Shown here: positions 53,629 through 61,861 of the stretch, piece by piece | Position numbering within the stretch: position 1 is the stretch's first letter | Layout of the letters: every line of letters begins with the position of its first letter | DNA from: Fibrisoma limi BUZ 3 | GTDB taxonomy: Bacteria; Bacteroidota; Bacteroidia; Cytophagales; Spirosomataceae | Direction: 5' to 3' | DNA: 64,000 nt | Assembly: GCF_000296815.2 (NCBI RefSeq) | Contig: NZ_CAIT01000004.1 | Coordinates: 496,001-560,000, forward strand | Translations under genes and position numbers: made by a program | The notes under the pieces: generated by a model | The model's input: only the letters and a program-made list of their open reading frames with translations | Database searches by the model: none | Told to the model about the DNA's origin: nothing

Positions 53629-54510
53629 CTAGTGAGGTTCAATATGAACCAGTACGTCGGTCACCTGGGGCATGCGTTGGCGAATTGCGTCCTTGACTTC
53701 ATGCGCAATGGTATGTCCCTCCCGGACAGTTAATTGAGCCGGGACCAGTACGTGCAGATCGACAAAGTAATAGCTTCCCATCTTTCGAACCAGGCATTTG
53801 TCAATGCCCGTAACTCCTGCAACGGTCAGCGCGATGTCCCGCACCTGATCAGCCAGCGTTGAGGGCGGGGCTTCGTCCATAATTTCTGCTAAGGCCGGAC
53901 GGAAGATGGCGTAGGCGTTGTAGATGATAAACGCTGAGGCAAAAAGAGCCGCGTAGTCGTCGGCACTCTCATACCCTTCGCCCCCAATGATGGCAATGCT
54001 GATACCGATAAAAGCGGCAATGGACGTAAATGCGTCACTTCGCTGATGAACAGCGTCGGCCTGTACGGTCGTGCTGCCAATAGCCTGTCCAATCCGGCGC
54101 TGATAGCGGAACAGCAACTCCTTCACCACAACTACGAGCGCCAGAATGCCCAGTGTAAACGGCTTCGGATTTTCGTGGGGTTGAATAACGTTCTCAATAC
54201 TCTGGTAGCCGATCAGCACTGCTGCTGCGGTAAGGCAGAAGGATAGAAACAAGGCCGTGAGCGGTTCGGCTTTACCATGTCCGTAGGGATGGCGCTCGTC
54301 GGGATTGCGTGAAGCCACCTTAAGGCCCCAGTAAGCCACCAGCGACGTTACTATATCGGCCGTCGACTCAACCGCGTCGGCAATGAGCGCATACGAATTG
54401 CCGACGATACCTCCAACGCCTTTAACGACAGCCAGTCCTATATTGATGGCGATGCCCCGACTAATGGACTGAATGCCCTGTTCAGCTGATGTCTGCTGAT
54501 TACTTGTCAT
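53629..54510 (-). CDS. Cation diffusion facilitator (CDF) transporter
   Basis: A 293-residue metal exporter. It has six membrane segments and the usual C-terminal metallochaperone-like domain (DKCLVRKMGSYYFVDLHVLV; VLVHIEPH). In helix 2 the metal site reads ADAVESTADI, with Glu where many Zn2+ transporters have His or Asp, while helix 5 has the normal ADAVHQRSDAF. It could export Zn2+, Fe2+ or Mn2+; the substrate is not clear. Length is normal. Confidence 0.92.
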   Translation of the reverse strand: MTSNQQTSAEQGIQSISRGIAINIGLAVVKGVGGIVGNSYALIADAVESTADIVTSLVAYWGLKVASRNPDERHPYGHGKAEPLTALFLSFCLTAAAVLIGYQSIENVIQPHENPKPFTLGILALVVVVKELLFRYQRRIGQAIGSTTVQADAVHQRSDAFTSIAAFIGISIAIIGGEGYESADDYAALFASAFIIYNAYAIFRPALAEIMDEAPPSTLADQVRDIALTVAGVTGIDKCLVRKMGSYYFVDLHVLVPAQLTVREGHTIAHEVKDAIRQRMPQVTDVLVHIEPH

Positions 54511-54628
54511 AGCACAAAGGTACGACCGGCACGGGAAGACTCAGTCCAGTTGGATACATACTGGTTCAAGGTTTCAGGTCGTGCCCAACGTTAAATAGAC
54601 TTGACTCTTTTAACTGTTCAGAACGGGG

Positions 54629-55429
54629 TTAGTTCAGATTCACGCCCAATGAAACGCCCAGCCAGGGTTTCTGGCGGTAGATCCAGAAGCGATTATTGCG
54701 GTCGGCCAGATTCTCGAAACCAAGCGCCAGCCCGACCGTCACGGTTTTGTATCCAACCAGCCCTAGCACGCCGTAGTTGATACCCAGTCCTTCATACTCA
54801 CCCGTGAACCGCCCCGCCGTACTGAACTCGTTGACCGTGACCGGATCGATGCTGATGAACGTCCCGAACCCAAAGCCAAACGACTCGATGTTGGAACGGC
54901 GATCCTGCCGGAAGTAGATGTTCTGATACCGCCCGACGTCGTAACGAATACCGGCGTACACCCCCAGATTAGCGCTGGTAGTGAGTTCGCCCGGCTGTCC
55001 GGCCTGCCCAAACCGGTATTTGAACGGTGCCGTAAACAGATCCACATCAAATGAGGTCAACTGGTACCGGAACCAGGGGCTTTTTTCTTCAATGTGCTTC
55101 AGCTTCGGGTTATAGTGATAGAAAAAAGTGGTCAGCGAATCCGATCGGTCCAGTGTGGCCGGATTCTGGTCCGGGCGTGGTAGGGTTTCAGCCAAAAAAT
55201 CAGCGTACAGGGTATCTTCCCGTTCGTACAAAGCGGCCTGTGCCCCCCGGGCAATCAACTGCTTGGCCCGTACGTTGCCTCGTCGGTCCAGAGCATACAA
55301 CTGCTGTCGCGGTTTTATCTGATAGATTTTGTTGAGCGTTATGAGGTCGGAAGTAGTATGAAAACGTGAGCAGGATACGAACAGACTGCCAAACGCGAAC
55401 AGACAACCCAGACGGAAAAGGCTGGTCAT
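54629..55429 (-). CDS. Lipoprotein with barrel-like C-terminal half, unknown function
   Basis: A 266-residue protein with a lipobox ending SLFVSC (Cys20). The first part is mixed helix and strand; the later part (NLGVYAGIRYDVGRYQNIYF; GFGFGTFISIDPVTVNEFS; GLVGYKTVTVGLALGFENL) shows alternating hydrophobic strands like an outer-membrane beta barrel. I do not recognise the family, but the design recurs in Cytophagales. It is upstream (minus strand) of nothing obvious and preceded by a second lipoprotein gene. Confidence 0.7.
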   Translation of the reverse strand: MTSLFRLGCLFAFGSLFVSCSRFHTTSDLITLNKIYQIKPRQQLYALDRRGNVRAKQLIARGAQAALYEREDTLYADFLAETLPRPDQNPATLDRSDSLTTFFYHYNPKLKHIEEKSPWFRYQLTSFDVDLFTAPFKYRFGQAGQPGELTTSANLGVYAGIRYDVGRYQNIYFRQDRRSNIESFGFGFGTFISIDPVTVNEFSTAGRFTGEYEGLGINYGVLGLVGYKTVTVGLALGFENLADRNNRFWIYRQKPWLGVSLGVNLN

Positions 55430-55526
55430 GGCAAAACTGGATGGTCGAAGTTAGCCGGAAAGATAAGGCTTTCCGACCAACCAGCATCGGTTGCTTCGAC
55501 AGAGCAGTAGATTCTAACGCTACTGG

Positions 55527-56108
55527 CTAAAACCAGGGTCGTCGGGTCTTGAACGAACGGCGCAGGCCGCTGATCAGCAGAAATGCCCCCAGCAGCCCGA
55601 ATATGACAGCCAGGAGGGTAACTTTCGTTAGCGCAAAAATGACCGCTATCAGAATAACAATAACTGAAGCCTTGAGCTTCCAGCTAATGCGCTGCCACCA
55701 GTTCAGTTCTTTGCGAAGGGGCATGCCCAGTTTTTCGCGAATACGGTTGCCCAGACGCATTTTTGGCTTAGGCTTCGGACGAGGCTGCTTATCGAGCGTC
55801 GACGGTGTTGCCAGCATGGATTGAGCCCGGTGCATATGCCGTTGCACGCGGGTGGTGGTCGGTTCAGAGCGGTTGGTCGGGGTGGGTAAACTGGCCAGCG
55901 CGGGACCGCTGAGGACAATCGGCAGGCTGTCGGGGAGGGCAACGACGGCCGAATCTGCTTCTGGCTGGGCTTGCGATGAAGTAGGGGCTACCGGTCGAGC
56001 TGAGGTAAAATGTTCGCGTTGACTGGGTTGGAAGTAGGCGTATGGACGGTGGCAGGACGTACTAAAAAGACTAAGCGCAAGCAGTAAATAAGCAGCGGAG
56101 TTTCTCAT
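55527..56108 (-). CDS. Small lipoprotein with C-terminal membrane helices
   Basis: A 193-residue protein with a lipobox ending FSTSC (Cys19). A Pro/Ser/Thr-rich region follows (residues 30-100), then a basic stretch (KQPRPKPKPKMRLGNRIREK) and two hydrophobic helices near the C-terminus (WKLKASVIVILIAVIFALTK; LLAVIFGLLGAFLLISGL). An outer-membrane lipid anchor together with C-terminal inner-membrane-like helices is unusual; the N-terminal Cys may instead not be processed. The ATG at 56108 gives the clean signal. Unknown function. Confidence 0.65.
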   Translation of the reverse strand: MRNSAAYLLLALSLFSTSCHRPYAYFQPSQREHFTSARPVAPTSSQAQPEADSAVVALPDSLPIVLSGPALASLPTPTNRSEPTTTRVQRHMHRAQSMLATPSTLDKQPRPKPKPKMRLGNRIREKLGMPLRKELNWWQRISWKLKASVIVILIAVIFALTKVTLLAVIFGLLGAFLLISGLRRSFKTRRPWF

Positions 56109-56299
56109 CAGGTTGTAGTAGACGAACAAAAATAGACGGGCCGAAGAACCGACAGTAGAACGAATGAGAAAAGCCGGTTCATATTTTTCGTCCTAAAATA
56201 ATATCATAAAAACGGCTTTTTGCCCTCTGGACTGGGGTAAATCAGGTAAAAGAGTAGGTACGAAAAGCTGGTTTGCTTTAGATATAAACCGACGTATCC

Positions 56300-57589
56300 A
56301 TGAATCGACTTCCCTACAGCCTGGCTATTCTACTGTTTGTTGCTCAAATGGCCTGGGGCCAGGAGCCACAGGCTAACTACGATGAAAGTAAGGTAGGTAC
56401 GTTTACGCTGCCCGATCCTCTGTTAATGAAAAACGGGCAGCGCGTTACCACGCGCGACGGTTGGGAAAAGCGACGGGCCGAACTGTTGGCGTTGTTTGCC
56501 GAGCATGTCTACGGTAAAACCCCAACTCAATCCGTACGGCTTCGCTTTCAGACGTTGCAGACGGACAACAACGCGCTCAACGGTCGGGCCATCCGTAAAC
56601 AGGTTGCCATATTCTTTACTGATTACCCGAAGTTGCCGCCAATCGAGGTACTGCTCTACGTACCAAAAGCTGCCCGACAACCGGTACCGGTCTTTCTCGG
56701 CCTGAACTTTTGCGGCAACCACTGCGTCTCGACGGAGGGCGATCTGCCGCTGTCGACCCGCTGGATGAGCACGGCTGTTGGTGGAGAAATAGTCAATAGG
56801 CAAAACGGGGAGCCGAGGGCGACCGAAAAGGCTCGCGGGTTCCAGGCCCGACGCTGGCCGATTGATACAATTCTGGCGCATGGTTATGCAGTGGCAACAG
56901 CCTACTATGGTGATATTGAACCCGATCATCCGAAAGGCTGGCAATCGGGTATTCGGTCAGTACTGGGCGACACAGCCCGTGCCGACAATTGGGGAGCCAT
57001 TGGCGCCTGGGCGTGGGGCATGAGCCGAATACTCGATTACCTGCAAACTGATCCGGCCATCGATGCACAGCGGGTGATTGGTATCGGACACTCACGTATT
57101 GGTAAGGCTGCCTTATGGGCCGGGGCGCAGGATCGGCGTTTTGCGGCTGTCATCTCAAACGAATCCGGTGAAGGTGGAGCTGCGCTGGCTCGTCGGTGGT
57201 ACGGCGAAACAGTAGAACGAATCAACAACAGCTTTCCGCACTGGTTCTGCGGGCGCTACAAAACGTACGGCAAGCAGGTGGCCAATCTGCCGGTTGACCA
57301 GCACGAGTTACTGACGCTGATTGCTCCCCGACCGCTCTACGTAGCCAGCGCCGAAGGTGATCAGTGGTCCGATCCGAAAGGTGAGTTTCTGGGGGCCGAC
57401 CTGACGGAGCCGGTGTATAAACTGTACGGCAAAACGGGCATTGGTGGCGCGGAATTTCCGGGGGTGAACCAACCTGTCGGACAGACCGTTCGCTACCATA
57501 ACCGAACTGGCAAGCATGACGTAACAGACTACGATTGGCAACAGTATATCCGCTTTGCCGATGATCTGGTGCGTCGGGATCCTCGTTAA
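56300..57589 (+). CDS. CE15-like esterase (glucuronoyl esterase type)
   Basis: A 429-residue secreted alpha/beta hydrolase with a signal peptide ending QMAWGQ. The nucleophile Ser is in GIGHSRIGKAALW, matching the G-x-S-R-x-G-K pattern of carbohydrate esterase family 15, and the likely Glu is in VISNESGEGG. The catalytic His should be that in GKHDVTDYDW. CE15 enzymes cleave ester links between lignin and glucuronoxylan. Bacterial members vary in substrate. It may act with plant glycan enzymes elsewhere, such as the rhamnosidase, but they are not in one operon. Confidence 0.85.
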   Translation: MNRLPYSLAILLFVAQMAWGQEPQANYDESKVGTFTLPDPLLMKNGQRVTTRDGWEKRRAELLALFAEHVYGKTPTQSVRLRFQTLQTDNNALNGRAIRKQVAIFFTDYPKLPPIEVLLYVPKAARQPVPVFLGLNFCGNHCVSTEGDLPLSTRWMSTAVGGEIVNRQNGEPRATEKARGFQARRWPIDTILAHGYAVATAYYGDIEPDHPKGWQSGIRSVLGDTARADNWGAIGAWAWGMSRILDYLQTDPAIDAQRVIGIGHSRIGKAALWAGAQDRRFAAVISNESGEGGAALARRWYGETVERINNSFPHWFCGRYKTYGKQVANLPVDQHELLTLIAPRPLYVASAEGDQWSDPKGEFLGADLTEPVYKLYGKTGIGGAEFPGVNQPVGQTVRYHNRTGKHDVTDYDWQQYIRFADDLVRRDPR

Positions 57590-57611
57590 AACTGAGTATG
57601 AACTAACCGAA

Positions 57612-57643
57612 AAGCGGCCCAGCCAATCCTGACTGGGCCGCTT
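57612..57643. terminator. Hairpin between convergent CE15 and S8 genes
   Basis: AAGCGGCCCAG (57612-57622) and CTGGGCCGCTT (57633-57643) form a perfect 11-pair stem between two convergent genes. The outer bases form short A and T runs. Confidence 0.85.
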
Positions 57644-57660
57644 CGTTGATACGGAATCAA

Positions 57661-58917
57661 CTACGGAATGCGAGAGCCTTTAGGGTCGGGTGTACCATCG
57701 GGATCGTTGGTGACAAATCCTTTGGCATAGATAGTACCACCGTTGGCCAGCAGGATACCTGACAGGTGGGCGGTAGCTGCGGTGGTTCCCTGCGTAATGG
57801 TCAGATAACCGCCACCTTTATAGGTCGACTTAACGTTTACGGCCGGAGCGGAAAAATCAATAGGTGGGTTACCAACGCAGGAAATGGTGGCAAAAACGCC
57901 CTTGTTATCGTGCCCCGAAGCCGTGTAGAAATTAGGGCCGTTGGCGCGGGCCGGCGAAATCTGATTGGCATTCGTTACGCCGGAGCCGACATTTGTGTTT
58001 CCTGCCGAAGCCGCCACGAAGATTCCTTTGGCCGCCAAACTAATTACAGCCTGATCAACGGCGTCGGATGCCGCAACACCCAGGCTGATGTTCGCTACGT
58101 CGCCCGGCTTACCGTTGGCTGCCACGAAGTTGATCCCGGCAATAAAGTCTGAGTTCACTACTTTCGTTGGGGCTGCGCAGACTTTGACTGGCACAACCGT
58201 AGCGCCGGCGGCTACCCCCACTACCCCGGTTGTGTTGTTAATGGCTGCAATAATGCCGGCTACCAGCGTACCATGACCGTCGAAATCCTTAACCGAGCGG
58301 TGAGCACCAAATTTAAAGACCGAGTACCCCTTCGTTGAATCTACTTTGAGGTCAGGGTGAGTTAGTTCGATGCCTGAATCAATAACATAGGCAACGTTGG
58401 AGCCGGTATAGTTGACCGAGCCACCTACGTAGGTGATGCCCCAGGGTGTTTCCTGGCCGGCCGCCACTCTGGCCGACTGCGTTGTTGAAGCTAACTGGTC
58501 GGCTCCGCTGTTCGAAATCTTATCGGGTTCAACATAAGCGACCAGTGGATTTTTACGCAAAATGGCTACTTCTGCGGGCGACAAACGGGCAGCAAAGCCC
58601 GGAAATGCGGAGCCGTATACCTGTAACAGATCCTCGGGGGTGGTTTTCAGCCGTTGTAATAGTTGTTCGGCAACCTGCTGCATTCGGGATTGCTGACGAA
58701 CGTAGGATTCCAGAGCCGATAGCGACAGTGCCTCTTTTTTTAGTACAACAATGTATTGATCCGAAACAGTCGACGCTGCTGAAACGGCCTGTACCGCATC
58801 TGTATTGACGGCTACAGAGCTGTCGACGGTGATCTCGGCAGGAGAACAACCCGTTAGCCAGATCAGGCCCGCTCCGACTAATAGACTACCTAGGTTGAAT
58901 GATTGATTCATAGACAT
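57661..58917 (-). CDS. S8 (subtilisin-like) lipoprotein with Thr in place of catalytic Ser
   Basis: A 418-residue lipoprotein (lipobox WLTGC, Cys24) with an inhibitor I9-like propeptide (SDQYIVVLKKEALSLSALES; VAYVEPDKI) and an S8 domain. Asp180 is in VAYVIDSGIELTHPDL, His215 in DFDGHGTLVAGI and the oxyanion Asn307 in ASAGNTN. At the nucleophile site the usual GTSMA-P-H reads QGTTAATAHLSG, so Ser is replaced by Thr379 (codon at 57781-57783). The protein may therefore be inactive, act as a decoy, or use Thr weakly. The start at 58917 gives the lipoprotein signal; 58911 is an alternative. Confidence 0.85.
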   Translation of the reverse strand: MSMNQSFNLGSLLVGAGLIWLTGCSPAEITVDSSVAVNTDAVQAVSAASTVSDQYIVVLKKEALSLSALESYVRQQSRMQQVAEQLLQRLKTTPEDLLQVYGSAFPGFAARLSPAEVAILRKNPLVAYVEPDKISNSGADQLASTTQSARVAAGQETPWGITYVGGSVNYTGSNVAYVIDSGIELTHPDLKVDSTKGYSVFKFGAHRSVKDFDGHGTLVAGIIAAINNTTGVVGVAAGATVVPVKVCAAPTKVVNSDFIAGINFVAANGKPGDVANISLGVAASDAVDQAVISLAAKGIFVAASAGNTNVGSGVTNANQISPARANGPNFYTASGHDNKGVFATISCVGNPPIDFSAPAVNVKSTYKGGGYLTITQGTTAATAHLSGILLANGGTIYAKGFVTNDPDGTPDPKGSRIP

Positions 58918-59159
58918 GTGAGATGATTTTCTTACAAGCAAAAGAATCAGCTTGATACGTCATTAATAAGTAAATATGCTTAGTGGTAGTGTTGCGTTAA
59001 AAGGTTATTAAAAGGCGGACTGGTATTAGTTTTTATATTTTTCTCAGCTTAAATAAAAAGCCCTGGTTGGTTAGAAAGCCGCAGTGTGTCGTAGATGGCT
59101 ACGTTGATTTTTCCATATTTGCATCGTAGACGTAACATTTCTTTCATTATCTGGCTGCT

Positions 59160-59735
59160 ATGGTAGAATCAAGGGGAAAGGCATCACTGCCCGATGATCC
59201 GGCACCGTTTCAGGTTGAGCATTCTGAATACGTTCACCGGTTGCCGTGGTTCACGGTGCGGAAAGATGCCGTGCGGATGGCCAAAGGCGGCTATATTCCC
59301 GATTATTTTATTCTCGAATATCCGGATTAACTGAACGTAGTGGCCGTTACGAACGACGGGCAACTGGTTCTGATCCGCCAATACCGGCATGGCATTGGTG
59401 GGGTTCATTACGAACTCTGTGCCGGGGTAATTGATCCTGGTGAGGAGCCTCTTCAGGCCGCTCAGCGGGAACTGCTCGAAGAAACAGGTTTTGGTGGAGG
59501 GCAGTGGCAATTATACCTAACGTTATCGGCCAATCCGGGAACGCACACAAACCGAACGTTCTGTTTCCTGGCAACAGGTGTTGAGCGGCTTCAGGACCAG
59601 CAATTGGAAATCACCGAAGAGATTTCAGTGCATGTTCTATCGCCGGAGCAGGTGCTGGATATTATCGACGCGGGCGGCATAATGCAGGCGTTGCACGTAG
59701 CGCCACTATTGAAATACTGCCTGACCCAGGTTTAA
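59160..59735 (+). pseudogene. NUDIX hydrolase interrupted by in-frame TAA
   Basis: From an ATG at 59160 the reading frame gives VEHSEYVHRLPWFTVRKDAV and PDYFILEYPD, then TAA at 59328-59330 in the same frame. The frame continues with LNVVAVTNDGQLVLIRQYRH and a complete NUDIX box in GVIDPGEEPLQAAQRELLEE followed by TGF. The full length of about 190 residues fits NUDIX hydrolases of the ADP-ribose pyrophosphatase type. A Tyr codon changed to TAA by one substitution is the simplest explanation. A GTG at 59340 could restart a 131-residue protein that keeps the NUDIX box but lacks the N-terminal domain. A sequencing error is possible. Confidence 0.75.
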
Positions 59736-59763
59736 ACCAGATTTACAGGATTGTTTTTAGGGC

Positions 59764-59771
59764 TATCTTTG
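59764..59771 (+). promoter_or_regulatory. -7 element of the aminotransferase-tyrA promoter
   Basis: TATCTTTG at 59764-59771 is an exact TAnnTTTG match. Transcription would begin near 59779, 56 bases before the GTG start at 59835. An imperfect inverted repeat (AGATTTACAGG near 59740 with CTGTAAATCT near 59798) flanks it. The -33 box is unclear. Confidence 0.5.
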
Positions 59772-59834
59772 CGGTTCGCTACATCAACATACAAAATCTG
59801 TAAATCTGTCTAGCTGATAAATCTTGATTCAGAA

Positions 59835-61007
59835 GTGATTATTCCCCTGGCTCATCGGGCCGATCAAACGCAGGAATACTATTTTTCCGTTAAATTAGCC
59901 GAAGTCCGTCGCCTGCAGGCGGCCGGCCACGATGTCATCAACATCGCCATTGGTAACCCCGATATGATGCCGTCCGACAATACGCTTGATGCGTTAACCA
60001 CGTCGGCGCGGCAATCTGGAGCGCATGGGTATCAACCGTACAAAGGTACGCCGGGATTTCGTCAGGCCATTGCCCGGTTCTACGCGCATACGTATGGCGT
60101 TACCCTTGATCCGGATACTGAAATTCTGCCGCTGATTGGCTCGAAAGAAGGAATTACGCACATCTCGCTGACGTTCCTGAATGATGGCGATGGGGTGCTG
60201 GTGCCGGAACTGGGCTACCCGGCCTACCGGGCCGTCAGTCAGATGCTCGGCGCAACGGTACGTGAATACTCGTTGCTCGAACACGGTGGCTGGCAACCGG
60301 ATTGGGAAGCAATGGCTGCGCTGGTTACCGAAGCCCCCGCCGACCGACCCGTGAAGATTATCTGGCTCAACTACCCTCATATGCCGACAGGCGCTCCAGC
60401 CACCCGCGACCTGTTCGAGCGGGCTGTGCAATTTGCCCACGACCACCGGGTACTGCTTTGCCACGATAATCCGTACAGCCTGATTCTGAACAAAAAGCCG
60501 CCGATCAGTCTGCTGGCTATCGACGGTGCCAGCGAGGTAGCCATTGAGCTGAATTCCATGAGTAAGTCGCACAACATGGCCGGATGGCGCGTTGGCTGGA
60601 TGGCTGCGGCTAAACCATACGTCGATGCCGTGCTGGCTATCAAGAGCAACGTTGATTCCGGGCAGTTCAAACCCATCATGGACGCTGCGGCTGAAGCCCT
60701 GGGCAACTCCGATGAGTGGCACCGCCTGCGCAACGAGGTGTATCAGGGACGCCTGGATGCCGTACACGCCTTCCTGAATGCACTGGGTTGTACCTACTCA
60801 ACGGATCAGGAGGGACTGTTTATCTGGGCGAAGCTACCCGACTCGGTTCGCTCTGCCGAAGCCCTGGTTGATGATCTGCTGTATAATAAGCACATATTTA
60901 TAGCACCGGGCTTTATTTTCGGACCCAAAGGCGAGCGCTACATCCGAATGTCGTTGTGCATGCCCAGGGAGCGTATTGAGGAGGCTTTAAATCGTTTACG
61001 GAAATGA
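59835..61007 (+). CDS. Class I/II pyridoxal-phosphate aminotransferase
   Basis: A 390-residue fold-type I aminotransferase. It starts with a GTG at 59835 (MIIPLAHRADQTQEYYFSVK). The PLP Lys is in NSMSKSHNMAGWRVGW, and VINIAIGNPDMMP and KIIWLNYPHMPTGAPA are typical substrate and cofactor regions. Its stop overlaps the start of tyrA by four bases, so it probably handles aromatic amino acid (tyrosine/phenylalanine) transamination; the sequence alone also allows an aspartate or diaminopimelate aminotransferase. The GTG start is the only good one near the conserved N-terminus. Confidence 0.87.
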   Translation: MIIPLAHRADQTQEYYFSVKLAEVRRLQAAGHDVINIAIGNPDMMPSDNTLDALTTSARQSGAHGYQPYKGTPGFRQAIARFYAHTYGVTLDPDTEILPLIGSKEGITHISLTFLNDGDGVLVPELGYPAYRAVSQMLGATVREYSLLEHGGWQPDWEAMAALVTEAPADRPVKIIWLNYPHMPTGAPATRDLFERAVQFAHDHRVLLCHDNPYSLILNKKPPISLLAIDGASEVAIELNSMSKSHNMAGWRVGWMAAAKPYVDAVLAIKSNVDSGQFKPIMDAAAEALGNSDEWHRLRNEVYQGRLDAVHAFLNALGCTYSTDQEGLFIWAKLPDSVRSAEALVDDLLYNKHIFIAPGFIFGPKGERYIRMSLCMPRERIEEALNRLRK

Positions 61008-61861
61008 TTATCAGTATAATCGGCATTGGCTTGCTGGGCGGCTCGTTCGCTCTGGCCGTGCGTGAAAAATACCCCAGAGCGCAGTTCATTGGCGTAGACG
61101 CTTCACCGGTGCATGGTCAACTCGCCATTGCGAAGGGCATTGTCGACGAGATTCGGACGTTCGATGAAGCCGTCGCCGTCAGTGATCTGATCGTGCTGGC
61201 TATTCCTGTGAACGCAATCGCCGATTTGTTACCCTCGCTGCTGGACCGCGTACCCGACAAAGCTACGGTTCTTGATTTGGGGTCGACCAAAGGGTTGATC
61301 TGCCAGGCGGTTGAAGGTCATCCTAAACGGGCGCAGTTTGTGGCGGCTCATCCCATGGCTGGCACCGAAAACTCTGGTCCGGGGGCTGCATTCCGGGAGT
61401 TGTTGCCCGGCAAGAACCTGATCATCTGCGACCGCGACAAAAGCCGTTCGGATAGTCTTAAGCTGGCCGAAGCACTGTTCCGCGACATTGGTATGAAGAT
61501 TTTTTACATGACTCCCCAGGAGCATGACCTGCATCTGGCTTATGTCTCCCACCTGAGCCACATCAGTGCGTTTGCGCTGGGTTTGACCGTATTGGAAAAG
61601 GAAAAAGACGAGCAGGCTATTTTTGACATGGCCAGCACGGGCTTTAGCTCTACCGTTCGGCTGGCCAAAAGCTCCCCCCAGATGTGGGCACCCATTTTTG
61701 ACCAGAACCGCACGAACGTATCGCAGGCACTGGCCGACTACATTGAGTTTCTGCAACAGTTCAAGCAGGTGATCGATCAACAGGACGTAACGACTTCGCT
61801 GGAGTTTATGCAGCGGGCAAACGTGATCCGGCGCGTACTGGAGGGGATTGAAAAACGGTAG
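61004..61861 (+). CDS. tyrA: Prephenate dehydrogenase
   Basis: A 285-residue NAD-dependent prephenate dehydrogenase that makes 4-hydroxyphenylpyruvate for tyrosine. It has the Rossmann motif IIGIGLLGGSFALAV, VLDLGSTKGLICQAV and AAHPMAGTENSGP with the catalytic His. HLSHISAFALGLTV is in the helical dimer domain. It is coupled to the aminotransferase gene by an ATGA overlap. Its last 56 bases overlap the end of the opposite FAD monooxygenase gene. No ACT domain is seen, so feedback control by tyrosine may be absent or act elsewhere. Confidence 0.92.
   Translation: MIISIIGIGLLGGSFALAVREKYPRAQFIGVDASPVHGQLAIAKGIVDEIRTFDEAVAVSDLIVLAIPVNAIADLLPSLLDRVPDKATVLDLGSTKGLICQAVEGHPKRAQFVAAHPMAGTENSGPGAAFRELLPGKNLIICDRDKSRSDSLKLAEALFRDIGMKIFYMTPQEHDLHLAYVSHLSHISAFALGLTVLEKEKDEQAIFDMASTGFSSTVRLAKSSPQMWAPIFDQNRTNVSQALADYIEFLQQFKQVIDQQDVTTSLEFMQRANVIRRVLEGIEKR

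Noticed and set aside
59184-59510. 108-codon antisense frame over the NUDIX region
   Set aside because: Antisense to the clear NUDIX box; presence of the in-frame stop on the plus strand does not make the antisense frame coding.
59994-60767. 257-codon frame antisense to the aminotransferase
   Set aside because: Shadow frame with no domain; the PLP enzyme on the plus strand is certain.
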